Shown: positions 11,894 to 22,920 of the stretch, in pieces
Numbering within the stretch: the first letter of the stretch is position 1
Layout: each line of letters opens with the position of its first letter
NCBI GenBank assembly: GCA_021030915.1
Contig: JAGEMR010000128.1
Location: forward strand, 19,845-83,844
Origin: Astrothelium macrocarpum
Lineage: Eukaryota; Ascomycota; Dothideomycetes; Trypetheliales; Trypetheliaceae
Direction: 5' to 3'
DNA: 64,000 bases
Notes under the pieces: model-generated
Database searches by the model: none
Seen by the model: the letters and a program-made list of their open reading frames with translations, nothing else
Told to the model about the DNA's origin: nothing
Made by a program: the position numbers and the translations under genes

Positions 11894-13625
11894 ATGGCCT
11901 ACAGATCTGCCTACCACGAGGATTCGGATGCCGACGATGAGTTTGAGCGGAGTGTAGTGGCTTCGCCTACTCTTCCACCAGACTTTGAGTCCTCGCCAAC
12001 GGACTCTGATCCTCCTTCCGCAGAACACACGCCAACAACCTACACTCATTCCGACAGCCATATATCACCGAATGGCCTAATATCTCAATGGACTTCGACA
12101 CAGTGCGCCGATTTTATTTCAAGTTTGGGCCTTCGACAATACGCAGATATCGTGATTGGTGAGAAGTCTCTAATAAACCTTTATTTGAACAATGAACTAA
12201 TACCCGCTTTTAGAGGAGGGCATTAACGGCGAGGCACTGATAGCGCTACATCATGTTGAGCTCAAGGAGATGGGCATGAGTAGCGTTGGACACCGTCTCA
12301 AGGTTTTAAGGCATGTGTATGAAATCAAAGTCAAGCAAAATATCCCTCTGGACCCGGAAGATTTCATACCACCTTGTAAGTTTCACCCCTACTGTCAGAC
12401 TTTGTTTGATTCAGACTAACAACTAATCTAATTAGCTGCGGAAGCCAGTTCGCAGGATGCTACTGCCACACAGGACGATATTGCACGTATTATCGACTCC
12501 ATCAAACTTCGAGACGAACGGATAATACAGGCTGAAACAGAGCTCAAAATGTTAAAAGAAGACATGAATCGAGTGCTGGAAGAAAATAGAAGATTACGCG
12601 AAGATTTCTTGCCAGCACTACGAATGTTCAAAGATCGGTCGCATCCTCTCCCCAATCCCGACGGACAGAATCAGGACTACATGTCCTCTCCACCTCTCAA
12701 CAACCAATCAGAAAAAGTCGGAAATGGACCCACTGGTCTTTCACGCAAATTTTCGACCAAGAAATTGTTCTTGGGGTCAGCACCAAAGAATCCATCGCCA
12801 ACGGGTCGAACTCTAAACGATGGCTCAAACCTTCATCCTTCCGCCGCCGCAGTAGCCGCATCAAACGACCTGACAGCATCCTTTGGTGGATCACAGACCT
12901 CACCCAATGCTCTCGATCAACGATCCCCTACTTCGCCAGCCTACAGTACCCAAACAACCACCACTGGCCGCTCTTTCCCCCGCGACAAATACACCGACGA
13001 CGCCTACTCAGAGCGCGACCGCACCAATGGTGTCCGCAATCGCTCCAACGCCGACGACCCACCCAACTCCGGCAACACCATCACCTCTTCCGCCGCCTCC
13101 ACCACTAGTACAATCACACCCCCGACCTCCTCCACAACCAGTACGCTCGTTGACCGCGGCACACTTGTCGACCGTGACCGCAAAGAATCCTCATCCTCGC
13201 TCAGCGGCATTCCACCTCCTTCGGCATCCTCCACCACAGGAGCGCCTCCCGCATCCGCCTCATCCACCGGCGGCTCGACGTCCGGCGGCTCGAGCAACAA
13301 CCCGCAAGTCGAAATCTACAAATCCTTCCGCGTCTCCGTCGACGACCCCTGCCACAAGGTGCTCCCCGTCGCGCTGCGCAAATACAACATCACGGCCGAC
13401 TGGCGGCAGTACGCGCTGTACATCGTGCACGGCGACCAGGAGCGCTGTCTCGGGCTGCAGGAGAAGCCGCTGATCCTGTTCAAGCAGCTGGACCGGGAGG
13501 GCCGGAAGCCGATGTTCATGCTGCGACGCCACGCGAGCCCGCAGGTGGGCCACGAGAACTACATTGGCGGCGCGAGGGAGGGGAGTTCGGGGGGCAGCGT
13601 GAGTTTGCCGGGGGGTGTGCTGTGA
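11894..13625 (+). CDS. ste50: Ste50-like MAPK adaptor (SAM + RA domains)
   Basis: Three exons, 11894-12158, 12214-12375 and 12436-13625, join to 538 aa. Residues about 55-125 form a SAM domain (WTSTQCADFISSLGL...GHRLKVLRHVYEIK), followed by a short coiled coil (LKEDMNRVLEENRRLREDF), a long Ser/Thr/Pro/Asn-rich linker, and a Ras-association domain at about 435-510 (FRVSVDDPCHKVLPVALRKY...FMLRRH). Ste50 binds Ste11 through SAM-SAM contact and couples Cdc42/Ras and membrane sensors to the pheromone, filamentous-growth and osmostress MAPK cascades. The RA domain sits in a GC-rich island with a C-to-G strand switch, and codon use changes there. Confidence 0.93.
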
Positions 13626-13690
13626 GGGGAAGGTGCATGGGAGAAGAAGGGGGGTAAGAAGGTGATTAAAGGGGATTGATAAGGGGGAAA
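13000..13690. other. GC-skew switch island 2 (centre ~13400)
   Basis: The plus strand is C-rich at 13000-13330 and G-rich at 13430-13690. It covers the linker and RA domain of ste50 and the start of its 3' UTR, so the G-rich half runs past the stop codon into non-coding DNA. Confidence 0.7.
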
Positions 13691-14080
13691 AGAGGCGTTG
13701 AGCAAAGTGGTACCGGGGGATAATGCGGAGTCTACATGATCGCGATGAAGATCTGATACGCAATTTTATTGAAAGGGAGAATGGGCGATGCAAGGATGGG
13801 AGTTGTGGGAGCGGTCAGATACAGGGAGACCCCCCAAGGTTATGGGACTTTTTTTCTTCTTTCTCTGTTACCATTCGTCCAGGCTTAAGGTATATATATC
13901 TTGAAGCTTGCTAGTTCAAAGGGAATGAAACCAAAACTTCTTCTGTGTAAATGACTTTTCAACTAAAGTTATCCGTTTTTGGGATAACTAAGCGGAATCT
14001 GCCATTATGATACGTTCGAGCTAGCGATCTGTTCCAGAATAGACCAGATGAAACGACATATCATGCGAAATTAAAATCCC

Positions 14081-14295
14081 ACTAGGGGTTGCAGTAAGAA
14101 ATGTCATGGGCCGCCAAAATTGGAAAGTAGTTCGGGAGACTTCCAACCCAATTCCAAGCCATTAGACACGTGGGGTACTCTATTGAGATGGAATTGTCTG
14201 ACAGTTTAGGATGACTAAGGGCCTCCCTAAGATGTGCATCGCGAAGCGTGATTCCTAGGTACTATTTACGACCCTTCTTATTGCAACACCCAAGT
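14081..14295. mobile_element. MITE-like element, family A, copy 2
   Basis: About 215 bp with imperfect terminal inverted repeats: left ACTAGGGGTTGCAGTAAGAA (14081-14100), right 14275-14295, which reverse-complemented reads ACTTGGGTGTTGCAATAAGAA. The left arm continues with ATGTCAT as in the other copies. No coding capacity. Size and termini agree with copy 1 at 6322-6551. The remaining sequence from 13626 to 14737 shows no gene. Confidence 0.6.
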
Positions 14296-14737
14296 AATGA
14301 TCCTCCACGCCAAGGATCTATACGAATCTTTTCGGTTGACATAACGTACCGGCATTTACACAACGACCGATTCTTGTTGATGCCCTCAACCCGATATCTC
14401 TATTTGGTAGCTGGATCCTTCTCTCCACCTTTGCAACGTTTCCAGGCTTCATTGCACAAGCATATTAGGCCCCCGGTGGAACGCATATCAGTGGTCCGAT
14501 ACGATGCCATTGGATGAAGACGGACCAAAAGGAGTGACTGGACAATGCTCTTGTGCTGCAGACTGTGAGTCATAATGTTGTGATCAAGCTTGGGATAAAC
14601 TCACCTATGGTGTCTAGCGACCAAGGATCTTTATCTACGAGGTACCCAATCAGCTTACTAAATAGGGAAGGTAGGTGCCCGTATTCGGTTATAGCATTTG
14701 AAACTGCGTTCGAACTTATCTCGATGTCAAATTAGGA

Positions 14738-15586
14738 TCATATTTCTAGGAGGAGCATATTCATCCAAGCGTATTCGGTCAGCGTTGGTTCCAACATCTG
14801 GTCCACCCAAACACTCCAGTCGTCCTTCCATCTTCCACAGGCAAAGATCGCTCTACTGTACTCCCAATAGCTCGGATACCAACCAGCAAACTCCCAGTCG
14901 ATAAGTACAACTTCTTTTCCTGCATTGCTTGGCGTAGACTTGACAAGGATGTTCTTTCGTTGGAAATCCCCATGCGAAAACTTTGGTGGGTGATTTTGAA
15001 AGATGACTTCGAATGCCCGCGAGTAGTAATCTGCCTTGTACTTGGAGTAACCATAGTGGTTATATTTTGCGATGATAGCTGAATTGAGGCCAGCTTCAGT
15101 ATCAAAAGGGCCGGCAAAAGGTTGTTGTGGATCCGCTGTCCAGAAAAGTCCATCCAACAACCCTTGGTGGCCGATGCTACAATATCCACCAGGTGATTCC
15201 AGTTTCCTCATCTGCTCAAGCGAATTCCGTAGAATAGATGTAATGGACCTCTTCGTAGGTTGATCTAGACTGGGCCACTCCTCCTCGAGTGTTGTGCCAA
15301 TTATACGTTCCATCACGATGTACTTCTTTCTGTTAGCGGCTTCAAACAGCGCGTAAATGCGGGGAACCGGAACAGAGGTCGACTCTTGGAGGAAGAGCAT
15401 CGTTTCTCCCTCTAACAGATCCACTTGAAGCCCGTACTTTACGACGAAATGATCACCAACAACGATGACTCTGCGACCAGTTGTGTCGCTGAGCACTTCT
15501 TGAGCATGATCAATTTGCTCAATAATCAGGAGTTCTTCTGGTATTGTTGACGGATCAGCAAAGAATGGGAGATTGCGAGTCAACAT
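14738..15586 (-). CDS. APH/choline-kinase-like phosphotransferase
   Basis: Single-exon frame of 282 aa with the kinase-like fold of the aminoglycoside phosphotransferase family (PF01636). An N-lobe lysine lies in FVVKYG (Lys50) with a nearby glutamate. VMERIIGTTLEEEW is the hinge region. HGDFQRKN (205-212) is the Brenner catalytic loop with Asp207 as base, and IDWE (229-232) supplies the metal-binding Asp. Fungi carry many such genes; substrates are mostly unknown small molecules, and nothing here indicates antibiotic resistance. Family-A MITE sequences flank it on both sides (14081-14295 and 15919-15985), marking this as an accessory segment between housekeeping genes. Confidence 0.88.
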   Translation of the reverse strand: MLTRNLPFFADPSTIPEELLIIEQIDHAQEVLSDTTGRRVIVVGDHFVVKYGLQVDLLEGETMLFLQESTSVPVPRIYALFEAANRKKYIVMERIIGTTLEEEWPSLDQPTKRSITSILRNSLEQMRKLESPGGYCSIGHQGLLDGLFWTADPQQPFAGPFDTEAGLNSAIIAKYNHYGYSKYKADYYSRAFEVIFQNHPPKFSHGDFQRKNILVKSTPSNAGKEVVLIDWEFAGWYPSYWEYSRAIFACGRWKDDWSVWVDQMLEPTLTEYAWMNMLLLEI

Positions 15587-15918
15587 TCTAAATCCGGGGG
15601 AAATTGGAAATGATGTTTATGTCAAGACCTTCTCCCCATCATCAACGCTAGTACGATTCTCGACGCTAAGTTGTGATAGCAGTGTATCGCAAGGGAAAAC
15701 GTCAAGCTTTACGACCCTGTAGCCGGACCGCCGACCGGTTGATCCCAAGCATTAGCATGGCAGGTTTGGACAAATTTTGAGCGAAACTTCTGATACTATT
15801 TCGCGCAGTCATAGACTTCAAATCATTCACAGAGAAATTCTCCAGGGAAGCATATCGTTCATGTGATGGTCTTTGCCATTTGTGCAGCTAATTTTACATA
15901 AACACAATGGATAGTACC

Positions 15919-15985
15919 ACTAGTAGTTGCAACAAGACATGTCATACGCAACCGCAAAAGATATAATTTGCCGCACATCTCACAG
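15919..15985. mobile_element. MITE family A terminal fragment, copy 3
   Basis: Starts ACTAGTAGTTGCAACAAGAC, then ATGTCAT and GCAACCGCAAAAGATATAAT, matching the left arm of copy 1 (GGTTGCAATAAG...GCGACCGCGAGAGAGATAAT). No convincing opposite arm was found before the coding region that begins at 16075, so this is either a solo end or a truncated copy. The rest of 15587-16074 shows no gene. Confidence 0.5.
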
Positions 15986-16074
15986 GGAGAACTTCATACT
16001 AATTTAAACAATCACAAGACATAAAGAATTCATAGATAGTCCGTTGGAAATAGTTTATAAGAATTTTTCATTTG

Positions 16075-18231
16075 TTATTGTTGAGTGACTCCTGATGAGA
16101 CGTGCGGCGAAACATATTCCTTAGTTTTCTGCTTCTTGATGGGATTATTGCTTTGCTCTACAGGCGTGGTATCTCGGCGCCGCCGCCTCCTCCCGGAGCC
16201 TCCTGAGCTCTGAGAGTCAAAACTGCTTGTTTGTGTTTCTGCGGCGCCCTGACTTAAGGGGATAGGTATTGGCGTGTTCGGTGGTGGCATGGCCATTGCG
16301 TCTGCTGATTGGCTGCCTTCGAGAGCTGGCGTTTGAGTCTTGCTAGGCCCTCTGCTACCAGGCCCACCAGATTGTTCGTAGCGATAATCATTCTTGAATA
16401 ATTCTGTATAATTCCCGGTTGCCGATGCCATATTCCCTTTCCTGGTGACCGGTCCTGCAGCTGCCTTGAGAAGTCCTAGCAGCTGTTTTTCTCCATAGCC
16501 AACCATGACTCTTTCAAACACTTCGACAACCCTCAAACGATCGAAATCTTGGCCCTCGAAGCTCTTGTACGTCTGGTGTTCGAATTGGAGAGGATATTCT
16601 GGCACGATGCGTTTGGCGGATAATTCTGTGTTCTCAGGGAGCTTCCTTGCCCAATGCACACGTATTATGACTCCTCGTACCGACGTTGTAGCGGAAAATA
16701 CCCGGACACGGTCAAAGAAGATTTGAGTATCCTCTGCTTCTCTAAAGAATTCGTACATGTTGTGGAGTGCTTGGCTGGCGTCATTGAGAGCTTGACCCAG
16801 AGCCACCTTATCGTTTGGTTCAAACCTAGATCTCTTGGCTTCGACGAAGAAGAACCCAAAAGCTCTGCCTGACTCGCTGTTGTCGTCTTGTATGCCCTCG
16901 TAACAAATCAGTTGTTGGGTCTCAACAGGAAGCACTGCCCAATCATCTGAGTTGATAATCTCGTCCAAACGAAACGAAACGCAGAGGTCTGGCTTTGGAA
17001 GAGTAGTGAAAGTTTTTGGCTCTTCTTTATGCTTATTCGCTTTTTTCTGGTACTTCCGGGTTGGCATTGGAGGACAACGCCACGCGGCTTCGACACTGAA
17101 CATCAATGCGCTTTTCTTCTCGATTCTTTTCGGAGGCTCTGTCAGCATCTCGGTCCTTTCCGGGAGCTCTGTTGGCGTCTTCATCCCTGCAAAGATAAGC
17201 TGATGTCGATTGATCATGGCCATCATGACAGTCCGTTGATAGATCGCTTCTTGTTGGTCTCTACAGAACTCAATGTCTGCTAACCATAACTTGTCGAGGA
17301 AATGAGCAACAGAATCCTCGTCTTCTTTTGGCCTTAAATCATATTTGTCCAAATGTGCCCATTCCCGGTCTGTGCACCTGGTCTCCTCGAGCAAAACCTT
17401 GCGATCTTCTTTTAGGGTTTTTCTAAAATCAGGGCTATCGGACTTAATGCTCGCCATCTTCAACGCTGCTTCTTCACCGAGTACTACTCGGATAGCAGCT
17501 AAGGCCTCGTTGCTCAAGGGAACAATATAACCGCTACGCTGAAGAAAAGTGTCTTCAGCATCTGACGGGCTTTTCAACCAGGGGGCAACATTAGAATCGG
17601 TGGAACGAGTAGGATCGTGTGCGCTAAAGGTTTCCTCACCGCGGAGGCTACGAGATCGTGGCAAATAGGATTCCGGTAATTCTTGTTGCCTTTCAAAACC
17701 TGTTTCTGAAGCTTCTTCAATACTGGGAAGAGGATGGATGGAAGTACGGGAGACATCCGGCTCCTGATATTCGTGATGTGTTTCTAATACTGACTCCGCC
17801 GGTGTTGCAGATCCAACAACAAGAGATGATATCTTCAGCTTTCGCTTGCCCTTCCAGGTGAGTCTATGTATATTGTTTATCCGCTCCGAAAGAGGCGGGG
17901 AATCTTTGGATGTTCGGGTGTGTCGCTTTGGTCTTTGAGGTGCATCCGTCTGACTGGTCTTGCGAAGCGTAAGCCGCAGATTTCAGAGAGCATAATGATA
18001 TGTGATTGCGCTGTTTTAATGAAAGGTGTTATGCGATTTTTGGGTTCTTAGGAATTTGGAACGCACTTTGGGTCTTTTTTGTGGGCTTACAGGTCGTGGA
18101 GACTGACGGGAAGCTCCTTGGGCCTGCGCTTGGGGTGTTGACTTTTGCTGACCTGTAGGCTGCTTTGGCTTGCGGGAAGTAGAATGACCCCTAGAAGATT
18201 TCTTCTTAGGAGGCATCGAGAATATATTCAA
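16075..18231 (-). CDS. PD-(D/E)XK nuclease-like fungal protein with NLS
   Basis: Two exons, 18231-18091 and 17958-16075, join in frame to 674 aa through a 132-nt intron (donor GTAAGC). The frame of the second exon is open well upstream of any ATG, so the first exon is needed for a start codon; Met1 or Met6 (PPKKKSSRGHSTS...) may be used. The N-terminus is basic and disordered. The central part has the order expected of a restriction-endonuclease-like core seen in fungal DUF7924/PDDEXK-like proteins: KPDLCVSF (candidate metal Asp), then FGFFFVEAKR (E-x-K). The C-terminus is low-complexity with RRRRRR and PIKKQKTKE, a bipartite-type NLS. Function is unknown; nuclease activity is inferred only from motif order. 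Confidence 0.75.
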
Positions 18232-18696
18232 GTTCAGAAGGCCTCATCGTGCTCTTAAGGATGTTCTTCGTCGGCATCATTACTTGGCGGTTGGCCGCAA
18301 TCACTCCCGGAGGGAAGTCTCGCGAGCAATGGGGGTTGCTCAGATGTTTATAGCAAGGCCGGCAGCTGAATAGAAAAGCAGCTGACTATCCATTGAGCGA
18401 ATTCGTTGCAAAGTAAAGAGATAAGAGTTAAGGGTATCATTGGCGAGACGGCTACGAGCATAACGCAAGTAAGCGAATTCGCAGCACAGTCGCCCAAAAC
18501 GTCCATGTCCGCTAAACCAACCCACTTCTGCGAAGACTGAAATCATGCCACATGTTACGGAGTACATGCGTCGCAATCGAGTAAGTCTCTTGTCAAGCAA
18601 ACAAATAATTACTATTTCTTAACACACGGATACTAGGTCCTGTTGCCGTCATCCCGGGACCGACTCGGGTGGGCTAATGCACTTGGAAGGTGTCAT
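18232..18696. other. intergenic, no supported gene
   Basis: Upstream region of the PD-(D/E)XK-like gene. Nothing recognisable apart from ordinary non-coding sequence. Confidence 0.5.
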
Positions 18697-18866
18697 CCTG
18701 GTGTTCACTGGTGAGTGTACCACCCTTCGGAAATTTTTCAAATCGTAGTTAATATCAAAATTATTGGTTTGAGTCTTTTGCATGAACCACGTTAAATAAG
18801 TATTTTCAGTTGATGGTGAACGATGAATGGTGAGCGGTGAATGAACATTCACTAGTGAACACCAGG
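18697..18866. mobile_element. MITE-like element, family B
   Basis: 170 bp bounded by 22-bp terminal inverted repeats matching at 20 of 22 positions: left CCTGGTGTTCACTGGTGAGT (from 18697), right 18845-18866 as its reverse complement. The interior contains short GTGAACGATGAATGGTGAGC-type repeats. No coding capacity. It sits 26 bp from the family-C element. Confidence 0.72.
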
Positions 18867-18892
18867 GAGGTGGCTGGGTAAGGCTAGGTCGG

Positions 18893-19141
18893 CTGTACGT
18901 GCGAGAATTTGTGAGCCGAATTTGACACAGGGGCCACCACCACCAAAATACCAGCCTCTGAAGCTACAATTCGCAATAAATGCTTCTATAAAATTTGTAA
19001 AGCTGATGACCAAACAAACTGATACAAGTTTAGCAGCAGCGGGAAAAAAACAACCAGATTCAAATGAGATGAAAATAAATTATAACTTCAAAGATGGTGG
19101 TCCGTGTGTCAAATTCGGCTCACAAATTCTCACACGTACAG
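18893..19141. mobile_element. MITE-like element, family C
   Basis: 249 bp with long, well preserved terminal inverted repeats. 18893-18930 and 19104-19141 match at 36 of 38 positions (left starts CTGTACGTGCGAGAATTTGT), and weaker pairing continues inward through a CCACCACCA/TGGTGGT segment. Flanks GGTCGGC and GGTCCGT may be a decayed target duplication. The near-identity of the arms suggests this is the youngest of the short elements. The 88-codon open frame that crosses it is not a gene. Confidence 0.8.
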
Positions 19142-19700
19142 GTCCGTTGCAACGCGACCTTTCATTGTCGGAACAAGAAACTGCATAGGAATGAAAAAAG
19201 GATTGTTCCCCGCTAAGGGTTCTCAAAAGCATTTAGTATAAGGAGCTCTAAAAATGACTCTAGTTGTCACTGACAAATCCGGACAGCCTCGCATGCACAG
19301 GACTGCGAGTTGTTGTCATGCAAATCATGCTCCAGTTTACATTCACGTTGCGCCACAACAGTGAGTCAAGAATAGATGATTAAAGATTCTATTTTCATTC
19401 TTCTTATTTCGTTTTTCTTTAAAGAAAAAAGACTGCCTGTGACACTGAGAGTTGAAAAAAAGGCCTGAAACGAAAGAAATCATTTGACAATCAAAAGACC
19501 TAAACAGCGTAACACGTTTCATGTAGCTATGCAACTTATATTATCAACGTAGAAATGGATGAGAAAGGATTTCAGATACCATCGGATTATCTAGCAACGC
19601 CCTTTTGATACAAGATCTGGCAAAGCTCTTTCAATTCCTAATCTCTTAGATGAACAACCAGAACAGGCGAGTGCAGGGATCGGAAGCATAGCTGCATAGA
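19142..19700. other. intergenic, no supported gene
   Basis: Normal-composition non-coding DNA leading into the second A/T-rich block. No gene seen. Confidence 0.5.
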
Positions 19701-22190
19701 ATAATGAATGCATAAAACTGAATACGGATGCATAATGATAATTATCCGATAATTATTCAATTCATAAATTATAATAACCAATCTGATCTTTTTCCATCAT
19801 TCTTTATTATTAATAATAGTATATTTTAATTTTGGAATCATTATATCAGACAGATAAAATTTTTTTGGATATCAAATAATTAATAGATATTATAGACAAA
19901 AAAATGATTCCATCATTTTTATTTTTATCTCCATTTTTATTTTTATTTTTATTCTAATTATTATCATAACAAAAAATGAGAATAAAATCAGACGGAATTT
20001 TCTTTCATTCATCATACGTATATTCAATTTTTGAAATCTTCTTTCAAATCCAGTTTTTCAAATATTCAATTCTTTTAATATTCGTTATATCAAATTTTGT
20101 TCTTTTTTAAGAAATTATACGACGCGTATTTAAAAAGACTTTTTCAGATTCATCATTCATTATTAAAATAAAGAATATTTTAATTACAAAACGTAAAAAA
20201 AATGGCCAATATTTTTATTATTGATTTTGACATCATTATTATAGAATTATTATATTATCAATATCATACGATATTTTATTATAATATTTTTTATATTTAT
20301 TATTTTTTTTTTCAGTTATATTAATTCTATTTCGTATATTTATATAAATCTTGTTATATATATTTGATTATTTTGATTATTTGAATACAATTTGGCCATA
20401 AATATTATTATATAAGACAGATTCAGAAATATTATGAATATTTTTGAATTGATGTCATAAAAATTGGATTTTTTATAAAATTATCTTTTTTCAATTCTTT
20501 TATCAAATCATTTTGATATATTTTATACGATTATTTGAATAAAAAATAAATATTATTATATAATATAAAAAATTATCCGAATATTAATAATATTTCTGAT
20601 ATTTTTTTCAATATTTTTGGATTTATATAAAAAATTCTTTATCAATTTTTTTATATTCAATCTTAATTTCTATTAAACAAATATTATATAAATAAAATTG
20701 GATTTTTTATTAAAGATCTTTTAATATATATTAATAAAATATCCATTATTAAAAGAATTTTATTCAGATATATTTTATTATTTTATATTTTAAATATTAT
20801 ATAATAAAATAATTCTAAAAAATTGCGGATTATACGAAATTGATTCCATTTATATATATTAAAAATATCAAACGATAGAATATTGAAATGATATTTTATA
20901 TATTTATCAATATTTGTTTTATATTTTAAAATTATATCGAAAAGAAAGAATCAAAAATTCTATTTTATATGATTATTCAATAAAAATATTCTTCTGATTA
21001 TTTGTTTGAATTCTGCCATACGAAATGACGAATTACGATTGTGAATAATAATATTATAAAATTTTCCAAAAATTCCGAACGTATGAAATTATTCTATCTT
21101 CTTTTTTTTTTAAATTTCATTCAATTCTAAATTTTCACTTTCTTTTCTGTCATATATATCAAATATTATTATATTAAAAAGACTTTTAAAAAGAAAATCT
21201 TATATAATAAAATTGATAATATGATTTTGATAACAAATTCTCTATTTTTATTAATTTCAAATAAAATTTTATTATTTTATATATTCATTGATTATATAAT
21301 AAAAAATATTATTCATATTCGAATTATCTATAATTATAATATCAAATTTTTGTATAATTCTATATTCTTGAAATACAGAAAGAATAATATTTCATTAATT
21401 CTCTTCTGAATATTCAGATATCGTATGAAGAATAAAAAAGACATTCCGAAATTTCAATTTATTATTCATATAATGGATATAGATCGCAAAAAAAAGAAAA
21501 TTATTTGATAAAATTCAAATATTAATTGAAAAATGAATATTTATAAGAATAAATTGAAAATCCTTTCATACGAGATCTTATTGATAGATATATTATTTCT
21601 GAATAAAAAAAATAAGATTTTTATCTTTTGAATAAATCAATAAAATTAACGTTAGATTCAATATCGAATAAATTATATAAAATTCTGACCATTTAAGAAA
21701 TTGAAAAGGAAGATTTCGTATAATAATAAATTTAATCAGTGCGATTTTTAGAATTTTTTTATTAAAAATTTTTTTTAAAATCAAAATTTTAAATTCATTC
21801 ATTTTATATATATTTTTCATCATTTTTTTATATAATTATATAAATTGAGAATACGAAATCTTTTTCATACAAAAAATGCGAATTTCATTAATAATATCAT
21901 ATTTAATGATATAAAATCGGAAATTTATCATAATTTCTGATATATATGAATAATTCTTTATTTTACAATAATAAAATGGTCGTCTTTTTCATATTATTGG
22001 TTCATTTTCGTATGAAATACGGATATGTAAATGGATATCTGAGATCTTTTTTTCAAATCTTTATACAACGGGAATTTCAGAAAAAGGAATAACAAAAAAA
22101 ATATCAGAATTCAACTCCATTTTGAATATTATATTATTATACGAAGATTGGATAGAAGAATTTTCTAATACGGAAGCTAACCTAGACGAA
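19701..22190. repeat. A/T-rich gene-free block (RIP-like), block 2
   Basis: As for block 1: nearly pure A/T with abrupt edges near 19700 and 22190 and stops in all frames. It separates the MITE-rich segment from the NLR/HET region. The ancestral repeat cannot be recognised by eye. Confidence 0.8.
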
Positions 22191-22920
22191 ATTACGCATA
22201 ATTACGCCATAATTGTTCTATTCTATGCTATTCCGAATACCTTGCATATTGGATAGTCTATTCCATACTCGGTTATGCTTCCGAACCCTGGGCGAGTGGA
22301 ATCCTTTACGTCTGTATAAGATTTGGTGCTGAGCTCGTCAACTCAAGTTAAATCATGGATATTCCTCATGATCTATTCAACTCTGAACTGTCCAACAAGT
22401 GTAGCAATAACGTCTCAAAGGTCAGAGCTGCAGGCAGCCATCCGTACGAAATGCGGCACGGCTGGCAAAGGTTGACCAAGATTAAGGCTGGCTTATGCAT
22501 CCAATCAGAAAAGGTCCAGTACACTGCCACTGTGCCGCAGTTCAGATCACTCACAATTTACTTAATGCTCTTCCTTACCCTTCCTGAAATTCGCCTGTAG
22601 CGGTTGTTGGACTGGGATCTCTTCTTTAGTCCCAAAGTTTCTTCCAATCTTTTCCACCTCTTTTTCCTTGTAAATTTTATCCTGATAACGCCGTAAGTCC
22701 TGCCCTACTTTCCTTTTTACACACCTTATCTATCCTTTGCTCTACGTGTATGGCGGTCGTGCATTCAATGAACGCATCCAATCAACCATAAGAAACTTGG
22801 ACAAGCACGCGTAGATTTATGAGTCAAACATGTCATTATCAAAAATTCAGAGCTTAAGTCGAGGAAAACAGCAAGGGAATGCATTTTAAACGGCCGAAGC
22901 CCACTGTGAACGGAGCCGCG
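22191..22920. other. intergenic upstream of SesB-like gene
   Basis: Normal composition returns. An open frame of 81 codons at 22355-22600 has no recognisable domain and is not called. This stretch probably includes the promoter of the gene at 22921. Confidence 0.45.

Noticed and set aside
14738..15586. Antibiotic-resistance interpretation of the APH-family gene
   Set aside because: The APH fold is widespread in fungi with unrelated substrates; only the kinase-like motifs are seen.
18922..19188. 88-codon open frame
   Set aside because: It spans the family-C MITE and its right inverted repeat; no domain.
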